From positions 1 to 64,000 of the forward strand of contig JBGVCG010000009.1 in the NCBI GenBank assembly GCA_045226255.1: a DNA stretch of 64,000 bases, written 5' to 3'. Source of the DNA: UBA1181 sp045226255. GTDB lineage: Bacteria; Bacteroidota; Bacteroidia; Bacteroidales; Paludibacteraceae. Shown here one piece after another: positions 15,158-23,943 of this stretch (position 1 is the first letter of the stretch; each line of letters begins with the position of its first letter). Below the pieces are notes generated by a model that saw only the letters and a program-made list of their open reading frames with translations, did no database searches and was not told the DNA's origin. Position numbers and translations under genes: made by a program.

Positions 15158-15198
15158 AAAAAAAAAAAAAGAGCCATCCCGAAGGACAGCTCTTTTTT
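15158..15198 (-). terminator. Terminator of ompA (possibly bidirectional)
   Basis: On the minus strand AGAGC and GCTCT arms enclose a TCC-TTCG-GGA hairpin followed by about 12 T residues, immediately after the ompA stop at 15215. The plus strand also has a T tract (CTCTTTTTTATTTTTC), so the element could also stop the recG transcript. Confidence 0.85.
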
Positions 15199-15214
15199 AT
15201 TTTTCAGCTTATAA

Positions 15215-16447
15215 TTATTTAGAGAACAAGCTAACCTCTACACGACGGTTCTTTGCTCTACCAGCAGCTGTGTTGTTAGAAGCGATTGGCTTGCTGCTAC
15301 CGAATCCTTCAGCCTCGATGTTTGCACCATCAACACCTCTGTTAGTCAAGTAAGCGCGAACAGAAGCTGCACGATCCTTAGAAAGTTGCAAGTTCTTAGC
15401 GGCCTTACCTACGTTGTCAGTGTGACCAGACAACTTAACTGACCATTCTGGGTGCTTAACGAGCAACTCAGCCAAACCGTTCAAGTATTGGAATGAACCT
15501 TCCTTGATGATAGCCTTGCCAGACTCGAATTCCAAGTTAGACATTGCAGTCTCGATGATCTTAGCCTCCTCAACAGTTGGCTTGTAAGCAACTTTTGGTC
15601 TTGTAGCTCTGATGTGGCGATCCAAAGAGTCTTGAGTGAACTTGATATCGTTTTGCAACTTCTTGATTTGAGCGTTTTGATCGTCGATCTTCTGCTCCAT
15701 CTTAGCAACTGCCTCTTCGCAAGCCTTCTTTTGAGCGTCGAATACGTTGCTGAAGTCAGGCAACTCAACTTGAGGGATGTAATCAGCCCAAGCGATGTTG
15801 CGGATGTTGCTCTCGCCAGCGAATTTAACGCGAACACCGGCTACTGCAGTTCCGTAAGAACGACCAGCTGCGCCACCTACGAACTCAGCGTTAGAGTGGA
15901 GACGATAGTGAGCACCCAAGAAGATGCCGATCCACTTGCTTACGTTGTACTCCAACTTAGAACCAGCGATGAACAACATCTTTGCGCCGTTGTCATCTTT
16001 ACCGTTTTGGAACTCATAGTTGTAGATAGTTGCACCCAAACCAGCTGTTCCGAACCAGTTCAATTTCTGCCATCCTGCAGAACGATATGGAGCGATGATG
16101 TTAGAAAGGTTCACAGAACCGAAGATGTCGATGTCGTGGAACTTAGCGTCCATCTCAGCGCGTCCCTTGATAGGATCTTGATCCTTCTTGATGAACATGT
16201 ACTCGAGACCCAATCCCCAACGTGGATTGAATGTTCTCTCAACCAAACCACCGATTGCCAAACCAACTTTTTGATCTGATGCTCTCAGGTAGTTGATACC
16301 ACCATCTACTGCTACTGACCAGTGGTTGAATGACTCTGATGCTGATGCCTCTGCTTGTGCTTGATCTGCATCTGATGCTGCTTCTTGTGCATTAGCAGTA
16401 AATGCTAAGCTCATTGCGGCGAATAAAGCCAAAAAACTTTTTTTCAT
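15215..16447 (-). CDS. OmpA-family outer-membrane protein
   Basis: This 410-residue protein has a signal peptide (MKKSFLALFAAMSLAFTANAQ), an Ala/Glu/Ser-rich spacer, an eight-strand-type beta-barrel region (about 40-215), a coiled coil (ACEEAVAKMEQKIDDQNAQI and following, about 240-285) and a C-terminal OmpA peptidoglycan-binding domain (about 300-410). The last carries LSGHTDNVGKAAKN and the closing NRRVEVSLFSK. It anchors the outer membrane to peptidoglycan and is a typical abundant Bacteroidales porin-like protein. It is monocistronic between its own terminator and rpsA, and its codon use is like that of the ribosomal genes, suggesting high expression. Confidence 0.93.
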   Translation of the reverse strand: MKKSFLALFAAMSLAFTANAQEAASDADQAQAEASASESFNHWSVAVDGGINYLRASDQKVGLAIGGLVERTFNPRWGLGLEYMFIKKDQDPIKGRAEMDAKFHDIDIFGSVNLSNIIAPYRSAGWQKLNWFGTAGLGATIYNYEFQNGKDDNGAKMLFIAGSKLEYNVSKWIGIFLGAHYRLHSNAEFVGGAAGRSYGTAVAGVRVKFAGESNIRNIAWADYIPQVELPDFSNVFDAQKKACEEAVAKMEQKIDDQNAQIKKLQNDIKFTQDSLDRHIRATRPKVAYKPTVEEAKIIETAMSNLEFESGKAIIKEGSFQYLNGLAELLVKHPEWSVKLSGHTDNVGKAAKNLQLSKDRAASVRAYLTNRGVDGANIEAEGFGSSKPIASNNTAAGRAKNRRVEVSLFSK

Positions 16448-16543
16448 ACTCTCTTGTTATAAAATTAATTGTTTAAAATTTCTAATTCCACACAAATATC
16501 CGAAATATTTTTCATATATAAAAATTATTCGAATATTTTGCGT

Positions 16544-18343
16544 TTATTTTTTTTCGTCAGCGTCCAACTGATTTTTCAGAGCTGCCAACTCTTCGATGTC
16601 ACCCAATGTGGCTTTCTCCACTGCGATGATTGGTTCAGCCTTCTTGCTTGACTTCTTCTTGCGAGTCTCTTTCTTCTCCTCAGTGTCTTCTCCGTTAGCT
16701 GCCTTTTGAGCATCCTCGAAGATGCGGCTGTGGGACAAGATGATTCTCTTAGAATCCTTGTTGAACTCGATAACCTTGAATTGGAGCTTCTCGTCTACCT
16801 TCGCCATGCTCTTGTCTTCCTTCACCAAGTGCTTTGGTGTAGCGAAGCCTTCCACGCCGTAAGGCAATGCGATAACCGCACCCTTGTCCATCATTTCGAT
16901 GATGGTTCCCTCGTGGATAGAGTCTACTGTGAAGATGTTCTCGAATACGTCCCAAGGGTTGTCCTCCAATTGCTTGTGGCCCAAGCTCAAGCGGCGGTTC
17001 TCCTTGTCGATCTCCAATACTTGTACCTCGATGTCCGCACCGATCTGAGTGAACTCTGATGGGTGTTTGATCTTCTTCGTCCAAGAAAGGTCAGAGATGT
17101 GGATCAAACCATCTACGCCCTCAGCGATCTCAACGAATACTCCGAAGTTCGTGAAGTTGCGAACCTTTGCGGTGTGCTTCGTGCCGACAGCATAGTCTGT
17201 ATCGATGGTATCCCATGGATCTGGCTTCAATTGCTTGATACCCAAAGACATCTTTCTCTCTTCGCGGTCCAATGTCAAAACTACAGCCTCTACCTCGTCG
17301 CCGACTTTCATGAAGTCTTGTGCGCTGCGCAAGTGCTGTGACCATGACATCTCGGATACGTGGATCAAGCCTTCTACGCCTGGAGCGATCTCTACGAATG
17401 CTCCGTAGTCAGCCATCACAACTACTTTACCCTTCACCTTGTCACCTACCTTCAAGTTAGGATCCAAAGCATCCCATGGATGAGGAGTCAATTGCTTCAA
17501 ACCAAGGGCGATGCGCTTCTTGTCGTCGTCGAAGTCGAGGATTACTACGTTCAACTTCTGATCCAACTCTACGATCTCCTCTGGGTGAGTTACGCGACCC
17601 CAAGACAAGTCTGTGATGTGGATCAAACCGTCTACGCCACCCAAGTCGATGAATACACCGTAAGAAGTGATGTTCTTGACAGTTCCTTCCAATACTTGTC
17701 CTTTCTCGAGCTTCGAGATGATATCTTTCTTCTGTTGCTCCAACTCTGCCTCGATGAGCGCTTTGTGGGAAACAACAACGTTCTTGAATTCGTGGTTGAT
17801 TTTTACGACTTTGAATTCCATTGTCTTGCCTACGAACACATCGTAATCACGGATAGGCTTAACATCGATTTGTGAACCTGGCAAGAATGCCTCGATACCG
17901 AATACGTCCACAATCATACCACCCTTCGTGCGGCACTTGATGTAACCAGTGATAACTTTGTCGTTCTCCAATGCCTCGTTAACGCAATCCCAAGAGCGGG
18001 CTGCACGGGCTTTCTTGTGTGAAAGGATCAATTGGCCTTTCTTGTCCTCTTGGCTCTCGATGTATACCTCTACTTCGTCGCCAATCTTCAAATCAGGGTT
18101 GTAACGGAACTCGTTCATCGAAACGATACCGTCTGACTTGTAGCCTACATTGACTACAACTTCCCTTTTGTTCATTGAGATAACCTTTCCGATAACTACG
18201 TCCTTGTCCTTTACGACGTTCAATGTGTCATCGTACTTCTTGGTCAATTCTTCGCGGCTTACATTCGTCTGTACGTCGCCATTTTCGTAAGCGTCCCAAT
18301 CAAATCCTTCTATAGGCGCTACGTTTTTTGTTAATTCACTCAT
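16544..18343 (-). CDS. rpsA: 30S ribosomal protein S1
   Basis: This 599-residue protein contains six S1/OB domains, recognisable by openings such as VVIGKVISMNKREVVVNVG (D1), GTVKNITSYGVFIDLGGVDG (D3), KGKVVVMADYGAFVEIAPG (D4) and AKVRNFTNFGVFVEIAEG (D5). A Lys/Glu-rich C-terminal tail follows. S1 delivers mRNA to the 30S subunit, which matters in a phylum that rarely uses Shine-Dalgarno pairing. The N-terminal extension makes it longer than the 557-residue E. coli protein, as is common in Bacteroidota. A TAACTTTG promoter lies about 58 nt upstream of the start, and the candidate 6S RNA ends about 230 bp upstream on the same strand. Confidence 0.97.
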   Translation of the reverse strand: MSELTKNVAPIEGFDWDAYENGDVQTNVSREELTKKYDDTLNVVKDKDVVIGKVISMNKREVVVNVGYKSDGIVSMNEFRYNPDLKIGDEVEVYIESQEDKKGQLILSHKKARAARSWDCVNEALENDKVITGYIKCRTKGGMIVDVFGIEAFLPGSQIDVKPIRDYDVFVGKTMEFKVVKINHEFKNVVVSHKALIEAELEQQKKDIISKLEKGQVLEGTVKNITSYGVFIDLGGVDGLIHITDLSWGRVTHPEEIVELDQKLNVVILDFDDDKKRIALGLKQLTPHPWDALDPNLKVGDKVKGKVVVMADYGAFVEIAPGVEGLIHVSEMSWSQHLRSAQDFMKVGDEVEAVVLTLDREERKMSLGIKQLKPDPWDTIDTDYAVGTKHTAKVRNFTNFGVFVEIAEGVDGLIHISDLSWTKKIKHPSEFTQIGADIEVQVLEIDKENRRLSLGHKQLEDNPWDVFENIFTVDSIHEGTIIEMMDKGAVIALPYGVEGFATPKHLVKEDKSMAKVDEKLQFKVIEFNKDSKRIILSHSRIFEDAQKAANGEDTEEKKETRKKKSSKKAEPIIAVEKATLGDIEELAALKNQLDADEKK

Positions 18344-18401
18344 TTTAATTAATTTAATAATAATTAGTCGTTAGACATTATAATTATGCAAAAAATCGGT
18401 G

Positions 18402-18409
18402 CAAAGTTA
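18402..18409 (-). promoter_or_regulatory. rpsA promoter -7 element
   Basis: Minus-strand TAACTTTG, a perfect TAnnTTTG match, predicts a leader of about 50 nt before the rpsA ATG. Confidence 0.65.
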
Positions 18410-18573
18410 CTCTTTTTTCTTTAATTAGAAAGGATTGTGGCTTTTTTTTCGCTATAGATGATATCTTCCCTCGAATTAATATTTATACGTTTTTGTGGAT
18501 TGTTTGCTTAGTAGTTGATTCACAGTTGTTTATACGTTTGTTTTCCCTGAGGTTCTTTGTGGTGTGTACATGG

Positions 18574-18765
18574 AAAAAGCCGCACCGAAATTAATTAAAC
18601 TCCTTAAGATAGGAATTAGACGTGTTCCATTCTTTGTAATCCACCGTGCCATGTAGGCAACCCGAAGGTGTGGCCCGCCATTGATATGGAAGTTTACGCC
18701 CGTTGTTTGTTGTAATTGTTAAGTTTAACCATAATATACGGTGCGGCGTTCCTTAATCTTTATTT
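18574..18765 (-). ncRNA. ssrS: Probable 6S RNA
   Basis: A gene-free stretch folds on the minus strand into one long imperfect hairpin. The closing stem is 9 bp perfect (minus GCCGCACCG at 18747-18739 with CGGTGCGGC at 18587-18579). It is followed by TTAAACTT with GAGTTTAA, then a large internal bubble, then GGGCGT with ACGTCT and TTCCAT with ATGGAA, and a branched apical part with a TTCG loop. The 3' arm runs straight into TTTTT, as in a terminator. A perfect promoter lies just upstream. The size (about 190 nt), the rod shape with a central bubble and the intergenic position fit 6S RNA, the RNA polymerase regulator. The call rests on hand folding, without a covariance search. Confidence 0.6.
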
Positions 18766-18770
18766 TACCT

Positions 18771-18801
18771 CAAAGATAACTCTTTTTTTCTGTTTCTGCA
18801 A
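18771..18801 (-). promoter_or_regulatory. Promoter of the 6S-like RNA
   Basis: Minus-strand TTG (18801-18799), a 20-nt spacer and TATCTTTG (18778-18771) match the Bacteroidota -33/-7 promoter. The predicted start is about 18765. Confidence 0.65.
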
Positions 18802-18836
18802 GTGGGAACACTATGGTCTTTTTACTTATTATTTTG

Positions 18837-18844
18837 TAACTTTG
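18837..18844 (+). promoter_or_regulatory. -7 element of the SAM methyltransferase gene
   Basis: TAACTTTG is a perfect TAnnTTTG match. It lies 55 nt before the chosen ATG at 18900. Confidence 0.6.
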
Positions 18845-18899
18845 CGGATGTTTTGTGCTTCGGAAACGCTTCTGTTTCTCTTTTTTATATGTTAAAACA

Positions 18900-19604
18900 A
18901 TGGCTGGTGTAATATATTTGATTCCTAATACGCTGGGGGAGTGCGACGTGAATCATGTCTTGCCTTCCTACAACAGGGAGGTGATTCTTGGCCTTACGCA
19001 CTACATCGTGGAGGATGTACGCACGGCGAGGAGGTTCCTGAAGAAGGTGGACCCTTCCATCAATATCGACGCGCTTACTTTTTACACCTTGAATAATCAT
19101 ACCCCGCAGGAGGAGATCGCTTCGTACCTTTTGCCGGCCAAGTCTGGCATCAACATGGGGATCATCTCGGAGGCTGGTTGCCCCGCCATTGCGGACCCGG
19201 GTGCGGATATCGCCCGCCTGGCGCAGGAGAACGATGTGCGTGTGGTCCCGCTGGTCGGACCATCCTCGATCCTGCTGGCCTTGATGGCTTCGGGCTTCAA
19301 CGGGCAGAGTTTCGCCTTCGTGGGCTATCTGCCGATCAAGCCGAACGAGCGTGACCAGCGCATCCGCCAGCTGGAGAAGCGGGCGAGCGTGGAGCGTCAG
19401 TCGCAGATCTTCATCGAGACACCGTACCGCAACGATAAGTTGTTTGAGAATATTTTGTCTGTTTGCCGCCCTTCCACGAAGGTGTGCGTCGCTTGCGACA
19501 TCACGCTTGAGACGGAGTACATCAAGACGAAGAGCGTCGCCCAGTGGAAATCCGCCAAACGTCCTAATCTGGACAAACGTCCTTGTATCTTTATATTGTA
19601 TTAG
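18900..19604 (+). CDS. SAM-dependent methyltransferase, RsmI-like (tetrapyrrole methylase fold)
   Basis: This 234-residue protein has the tetrapyrrole methylase/RsmI fold, with signature segments IYLIPNTLGE, MGIISEAGCPAIADPGADI and VVPLVGPSSILLALMASGFNGQ. RsmI 2'-O-methylates C1402 of 16S rRNA. This shorter Bacteroidota variant is probably also an RNA or small-molecule methyltransferase, and the substrate is inferred only. The start chosen is ATG 18900 (MAGVIYLIP); an upstream in-frame start at 18855 would add 15 non-homologous residues. The 3' end overlaps the convergent phosphatase gene by 14 bp. Confidence 0.85.
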   Translation: MAGVIYLIPNTLGECDVNHVLPSYNREVILGLTHYIVEDVRTARRFLKKVDPSINIDALTFYTLNNHTPQEEIASYLLPAKSGINMGIISEAGCPAIADPGADIARLAQENDVRVVPLVGPSSILLALMASGFNGQSFAFVGYLPIKPNERDQRIRQLEKRASVERQSQIFIETPYRNDKLFENILSVCRPSTKVCVACDITLETEYIKTKSVAQWKSAKRPNLDKRPCIFILY

Positions 19605-20235
19605 TGCTGTCCGCCTCCTCGTCGATGCTCGCGAGGTGTTCCGTGTCGTTCCATGACATCACGTTCCAGATGCCGTCCCTTTTCTCCACGACCGCTATGG
19701 CTGTGGATTGGGGGTGCACCGCGTGTGCGATTTCCGATATGGGTTGGTACTTGAAGTAGGTGTAGAGTGTTTTCAGTAAGGCTCCGTGCGTGACCACGAG
19801 GATGGTTTTCCCTGGGTTCTCCGCCGCGGTTCTCTCCATGAACTGGCCGGCTCGTTTCCTCACCTCGTCGTAGGTCTCGCAACCTTCCCGTTTGTATTGC
19901 TCGGGGTGGTGCCAGAAGAGGTCGATTTCCTCTGGGAACCTTTCCATGAGGTCGTCGATGAGTATGCCTTGCCAATCGCCCATCAGGATCTCCTTCAGTG
20001 CGTTGTCCGGGATGATGGGTAGGTTTCTTTTCCCTAGTATGAGCTGGGTGGTCTTCATGGCTCTGCGTTGCGGACTGGAAAAGACGAGGTCGAAATCAAC
20101 ATCTTCGAGCCTTTCCCCTAAAGCGATCGCTTGTCTCTCGCCGAGGGGGGTGAGGTCCGTCTCATGCTGCCCTTGCATCCTCTTCTCCTGGTTCCAGTCT
20201 GTCTGACCGTGCCTGACTAGGTAAAAACGTGTCAT
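19591..20235 (-). CDS. Histidine phosphatase family protein (phosphoglycerate mutase-like)
   Basis: This 214-residue protein begins TRFYLVRHGQTDWNQ; the RHG motif carries the phospho-accepting His9. Later family features are LTPLGERQA, FSSPQRRAMKT and a second catalytic His in VVTHGALLKTL. Members include cofactor-dependent phosphoglycerate mutases, alpha-ribazole phosphatase and many general phosphatases, so the substrate cannot be read from the sequence. The gene follows the rpmF terminator and overlaps the convergent methyltransferase by 14 bp. Confidence 0.9.
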   Translation of the reverse strand: MTRFYLVRHGQTDWNQEKRMQGQHETDLTPLGERQAIALGERLEDVDFDLVFSSPQRRAMKTTQLILGKRNLPIIPDNALKEILMGDWQGILIDDLMERFPEEIDLFWHHPEQYKREGCETYDEVRKRAGQFMERTAAENPGKTILVVTHGALLKTLYTYFKYQPISEIAHAVHPQSTAIAVVEKRDGIWNVMSWNDTEHLASIDEEADSTNTI

Positions 20236-20249
20236 GTCTTGTTCAAGTA

Positions 20250-20284
20250 AAAAGAAAGGAGTCGCACACGATGGCGGACTCCTT
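20250..20284 (-). terminator. Terminator after yceD-rpmF
   Basis: The minus strand reads AAGGAGTC, a 13-nt loop, then GACTCCTT and TCTTTTT. This 8-bp hairpin lies between rpmF and the phosphatase gene. Confidence 0.8.
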
Positions 20285-20312
20285 CCGATTCGTTTTTATT
20301 GTAAGGCGATGA

Positions 20313-20498
20313 TTAAACAGCTTCCTGTTTAACGATAGCCTCCATGCCGCGGTAGTATCCACAAGAACCGCATACTCTGTGGTATAAGTGGAGCGCGCCG
20401 CATTTAGGACATACTGCCAATGTTGGAGCTACTGCCTTGTAATGAGTTCTTCTCTTCGCTCCTCTCGATTTACCTTGTCTTCGTTTAGGATGTGCCAT
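20313..20498 (-). CDS. rpmF: 50S ribosomal protein L32
   Basis: This 61-residue protein starts MAHPKRRQGKSRGAKRRTHY and carries a four-cysteine zinc ribbon (CPKC and CGSC), making it the zinc-binding form of L32. The length is normal. It lies 17 bp downstream of yceD, an arrangement conserved across bacteria, and is followed by a rho-independent terminator. Confidence 0.98.
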   Translation of the reverse strand: MAHPKRRQGKSRGAKRRTHYKAVAPTLAVCPKCGALHLYHRVCGSCGYYRGMEAIVKQEAV

Positions 20499-20515
20499 TT
20501 TGTTTATAATTTAAA

Positions 20516-21079
20516 TTAGTTATTGTCTATGAGTTTTTTCAGGGCGTCCCAGCGTGGGTCGGTTTCTTTCTTGCCACCTTCGTCGGCGCTGGTCTCCTCT
20601 GTTGTCTCTTCTCCGGGCTCCCGTTCTATCGCCAAGTGCTCTTTAAGAACTTTGGCGGTCTCCTCGTCGCATTCCCCCTCCGGATGAACGTGGCGGATAG
20701 GTATGTGGAGGGCGATGAACTCATACATGTACCATGAGAGATCCATCTCTCCATCTTCCTCGGAGACGATTACCAACTGGTCGTCCTCTTCCTCTTTGTT
20801 TTCTCCGAACTTCACTGTGAGGTGTTCCTCGCAGGAGATCGGCTGATCCATCTCTCCCAAACATCTGTCGCACAATACCATGACCGTGCCCTTCAGTTGG
20901 AATGTCAAGAGGAAAGAATGCTCGCTTTTTTGGACGGTCACGTCTGCTTGCACGTTCCCTTTCCGTATTTCCGGGCCATCAACTCCCTCGAAAAATTTGT
21001 CGTCCAATTTGTATTGGTATCGGTGTGTGCCGACTTCCAAATCTTTCAGCGGAATAATATATGTCTCTTCTCTTTCCAC
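20516..21079 (-). CDS. yceD: DUF177/YceD family protein
   Basis: This 187-residue protein has the YceD/DUF177 core, including the CxxC of VLCDRCLGEM, a WYMYEFIALHIPIRHVHPEGEC segment typical of the family, and the C-terminal DPRWDALKKLIDN. YceD proteins are needed for normal 23S rRNA or large-subunit accumulation and are nearly always encoded next to rpmF, as here. A TAACTTTG promoter lies 26 nt upstream of the ATG. An acidic insertion (about residues 95-110 and 155-170) lengthens it slightly. Confidence 0.92.
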   Translation of the reverse strand: MEREETYIIPLKDLEVGTHRYQYKLDDKFFEGVDGPEIRKGNVQADVTVQKSEHSFLLTFQLKGTVMVLCDRCLGEMDQPISCEEHLTVKFGENKEEEDDQLVIVSEEDGEMDLSWYMYEFIALHIPIRHVHPEGECDEETAKVLKEHLAIEREPGEETTEETSADEGGKKETDPRWDALKKLIDNN

Positions 21080-21105
21080 TTTCGTATGGATTCTAAAAAA
21101 CTCCG

Positions 21106-21113
21106 CAAAGTTA
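21106..21113 (-). promoter_or_regulatory. yceD-rpmF promoter -7 element
   Basis: Minus-strand TAACTTTG, a perfect TAnnTTTG match, lies 26 nt before the yceD start. Confidence 0.65.
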
Positions 21114-21192
21114 CAAAAAATAGTGATATTTTAGACTCCCTCCGTGTTCAATTTTGCAAATTTTTGCAATATTTAATTTAATAACCTGACAT

Positions 21193-22356
21193 TCAATTTT
21201 TTACTTCTTTGTTTAGGATGATTCTAAAGGTGGTTCCCTTATCTATTTCAGAGTGCTTGACGAATATTTTCCCCTTGTGGTACTCCTCTATGATTCTTTT
21301 CACGAGCGAAAGACCTAATCCCCAGCCTCTTTTCTTGGTGGTGAAGCCAGGGGAGAATACCGTCTCGAATTTGGATTTCGGGATACCCTTTCCGGTGTCG
21401 CTCACGTCGATGATCACTTTCTCTTTTTCTTGTGACACTTCCACGTTGATGTGTCCCTCTCCCTCCATGGCGTCGATGGCGTTCTTGCATAGGTTCTCGA
21501 TGACCCACTCGAAGAGGGGCTGGCTGAGGGCTACGATGATTGGCTCCTCGCTCTTGGTCTGGTAGGTGATCTGCACCTTGTTGGAGGTGCGTTTCCGCAT
21601 ATAGGAGAGGGAGTTCTGCAGGATGGCGTCTATGCTTATCGGGGAGAGCTCCGGTATGGAACCGATCTTGGAGAATCGCTCCGCGATGGTGCGCAGTCGG
21701 TTGACGTCCTTCTCCATCTCCGACATGAGGTCCGGGTTGACCTTCTCCTCCTTCAGTATCTCGACCCAGGCGAGTAGGGAAGAGATCGGGGTCCCCAACT
21801 GATGGGCCGTCTCCTTGGAGAGTCCGACCCACACCCTGTTCTGCTCGGAGCGTTTGGCGCTGGCGAACACGAAGAAGATGATGGCGAAGAAGGCGAGGAT
21901 GATGCCCCATTGGATGTAGGGGTAGTACTCCAGCTTGTTCAGCATGGTCGAGTTGCCGTAATAGAGATGGTGCTTGATGTTTTCGTCAATGGTGATCTCT
22001 ATGGGTTGGTTCTCCCGCTGGAACTTCTTGACCATCGTCCGCAGGAACTCTTCGCTGTTCTCTTCCGGCACCTCTATGTTACGGTGGACGGTCACGGTCC
22101 CTGTCTCGTCGACGACAAGTACGGGGATGTTGGTGTTGCCCTCGATGACCTTCATGAGGAAGGCGAGGTCTGACTCGTCGGTGTCTGTCACGAGCCTATG
22201 GGTGGCCTCCGCCCAAAGGCTGATCCTTTGGCGCTCTTCCTTGGCCATCTCCTTCGTCAACAGGTGGGTGTAGTACATGGACAGTCCCACGATCAGCAGG
22301 GCGACCGAGGAGAAGATGTACTTTATCTTTTTCAGATTGTTGAAGGAGGTTTTCAT
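21193..22356 (-). CDS. Two-component sensor histidine kinase
   Basis: This inner-membrane kinase of 387 residues has TM1 (about 10-30, IFSSVALLIVGLSMYYTHLL), a periplasmic sensor region of about 110 residues, TM2 (about 140-160, GIILAFFAIIFFVFA), an H-box ETAHQLGTPISSLLAW, N-box NLCKNAIDAM, G1 DTGKGIP and G2 GWGLGLSLVKRI. The start chosen is MKTSFNNLKK (ATG 22354-22356), 4 bp after rsgA; a start at 22380 would overlap rsgA by 20 bp. It has no adjacent response regulator, so the pathway is unknown. It is the last gene of the frr-rsgA operon. Confidence 0.9.
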   Translation of the reverse strand: MKTSFNNLKKIKYIFSSVALLIVGLSMYYTHLLTKEMAKEERQRISLWAEATHRLVTDTDESDLAFLMKVIEGNTNIPVLVVDETGTVTVHRNIEVPEENSEEFLRTMVKKFQRENQPIEITIDENIKHHLYYGNSTMLNKLEYYPYIQWGIILAFFAIIFFVFASAKRSEQNRVWVGLSKETAHQLGTPISSLLAWVEILKEEKVNPDLMSEMEKDVNRLRTIAERFSKIGSIPELSPISIDAILQNSLSYMRKRTSNKVQITYQTKSEEPIIVALSQPLFEWVIENLCKNAIDAMEGEGHINVEVSQEKEKVIIDVSDTGKGIPKSKFETVFSPGFTTKKRGWGLGLSLVKRIIEEYHKGKIFVKHSEIDKGTTFRIILNKEVKN

Positions 22357-22360
22357 GGCT

Positions 22361-23287
22361 CTATCTGTATTTTCCCTCATCGCAGTCTTCCAAGATGCTG
22401 AGGTAACTGTTGTAGCGGGATATGCTGATGGTGTGCTCCTCTATCGCGCGGAGCACGGAGCATCCTGGCTCGTGTATGTGGGTGCAGTTGCCGAACCGGC
22501 AGTTGCTGGATTCCCTGAAGATCTCGGGGAAGTAGTGGCCGACCTCCTCTTTCTTGAAGTCGATGGTGCCGAACCCCTTGATGCCCGGGGTGTCGATGAG
22601 GCTTGTCTCCTCGTCCAGTTCGAACATTTCGGAGAAGGTGGTGGTGTGCATCCCTTTGTTGTGCACGTCGGATATCTCCCCCGTCTTGGCGCTGAAGGTG
22701 GGGCAGATGGCGTTGATGAGCGATGATTTGCCCACGCCCGAGTTGCCGGAGAGGAGCGATGTCTTGCCTTGTATCATCTCCTTGAGCCGCTCGATGTTCT
22801 CCCCCGTCTGGGCGGACACGGCGATGCATGGGTAGCCGATGGTCTCGTAGAGGTTGATGAGGGCGTTCATGTACTCCTTTTCGCCCTCGTCGTAGAGGTC
22901 CGTTTTGTTGATGACGAGGATGGAGGGCACCTGGTAGGCCTCGCTTGTCGCCAAGGCTCTGTCGATGAATGTGGTGGAGGTCTCCGGGTGGTTGATGGTG
23001 ACCGTCAGCAGTAGCTGGTCGACGTTCGCCGCGATGATGTGCAACTGCTTGGAGAGGTTCGTGGGCTTGCGCACGATGTAGTTCTTGCGGTCCTCGATAC
23101 CGTGGATCCAACCGATGCCGGAGGCGGGCATATCGAAAGAAACCCGATCGCCGACGGCAACCGGGTTAGTGCTTTTGATACCCTTGATTCGGAAGTTACC
23201 CTTGATTTTACATTCGTAGAGTTGGCCGTCGGAATCGTTTTTGACCCAATAGCCGCTTCCTGTGTTTTTGACCACAAGTCCGATCAT
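22361..23287 (-). CDS. rsgA: Small-subunit-dependent GTPase A
   Basis: RsgA is a late 30S-maturation GTPase. The 308 residues show an N-terminal OB fold, the circularly permuted GTPase order (G4 VINKTDLYDE before G1 LSGNSGVGKSSLI and G3 DTPGIKGFG), and a C-terminal zinc knuckle (CRFGNCTHIHEPGC). Length and motif order are normal. The first 4 bp overlap the end of frr (ATGA), indicating translational coupling. Confidence 0.97.
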   Translation of the reverse strand: MIGLVVKNTGSGYWVKNDSDGQLYECKIKGNFRIKGIKSTNPVAVGDRVSFDMPASGIGWIHGIEDRKNYIVRKPTNLSKQLHIIAANVDQLLLTVTINHPETSTTFIDRALATSEAYQVPSILVINKTDLYDEGEKEYMNALINLYETIGYPCIAVSAQTGENIERLKEMIQGKTSLLSGNSGVGKSSLINAICPTFSAKTGEISDVHNKGMHTTTFSEMFELDEETSLIDTPGIKGFGTIDFKKEEVGHYFPEIFRESSNCRFGNCTHIHEPGCSVLRAIEEHTISISRYNSYLSILEDCDEGKYR

Positions 23288-23844
23288 ACTGTCATCACCT
23301 CTTTCTCTTTGGCGGCGAGGATGTCCTCGACTTTCTTGATGAACTTGTCGTGGATCTTCTGAACCTCAGCCTCGGCGTCCTTCTCGGCGTCTTCAGCCAG
23401 GCCGTTCTTGATCTCCTTCTTCAAACCGTCGATGGCGTCTCTTCTGGCGTTGCGGATGCTGATCTTAGCGTCCTCACCCTCGGCGCGGGTTTGCTTCACC
23501 AAAGTCTTACGGCGCTCCTCCGTCAACGGTGGGATGCCCAAGCGGATGATCTCTCCGTTGTTCTCAGGGGTGATGCCCACCTCGGAAGCCATGATGGCCT
23601 TCTCGATCTCAGGGATCAGTTTCTTCTCCCAAGGTTGGATCGCGATGGTGTGGGCGTCAGGAGTGGTGATGGTCGCCACGTTGGAAAGAGGCACCACGCT
23701 ACCGTAGTAGTCCACGCGTACACCGTCCAGGATGCGCACGTTCGCTTTACCTGCCCTGATGCGCGCCAAAGCGTCGTCCAAAAAGAGTAGGGACTGCTCC
23801 ATCTTCTCCTCCGCTGCCTTCAAATATTCTTTTATTTCTGCCAT
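23284..23844 (-). CDS. frr: Ribosome recycling factor
   Basis: This 186-residue protein has the RRF three-helix bundle sequence: ALARIRAGKANVRILDGVRVDYYG, a central beta domain with IQPWEKKLIPEIEKAI, and ERRKTLVKQTRAEGEDAKISIRN. It splits post-termination ribosomes together with EF-G. It is the first gene of frr-rsgA-kinase and overlaps rsgA by 4 bp. Confidence 0.98.
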   Translation of the reverse strand: MAEIKEYLKAAEEKMEQSLLFLDDALARIRAGKANVRILDGVRVDYYGSVVPLSNVATITTPDAHTIAIQPWEKKLIPEIEKAIMASEVGITPENNGEIIRLGIPPLTEERRKTLVKQTRAEGEDAKISIRNARRDAIDGLKKEIKNGLAEDAEKDAEAEVQKIHDKFIKKVEDILAAKEKEVMTV

Positions 23845-23943
23845 AATAATCTATTATTAGTGTTTCGTTTGTGATATTAATTGCGCGAAAATAGGAAAAA
23901 AAACGAAACCCGTATTGTTTCGTCGCAAATATTGTCATTTTAA

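Noticed and set aside
15014..15214. 66-codon plus-strand frame after the recG companion
   Set aside because: It runs through the ompA terminator, and its sequence is low-complexity at the end.
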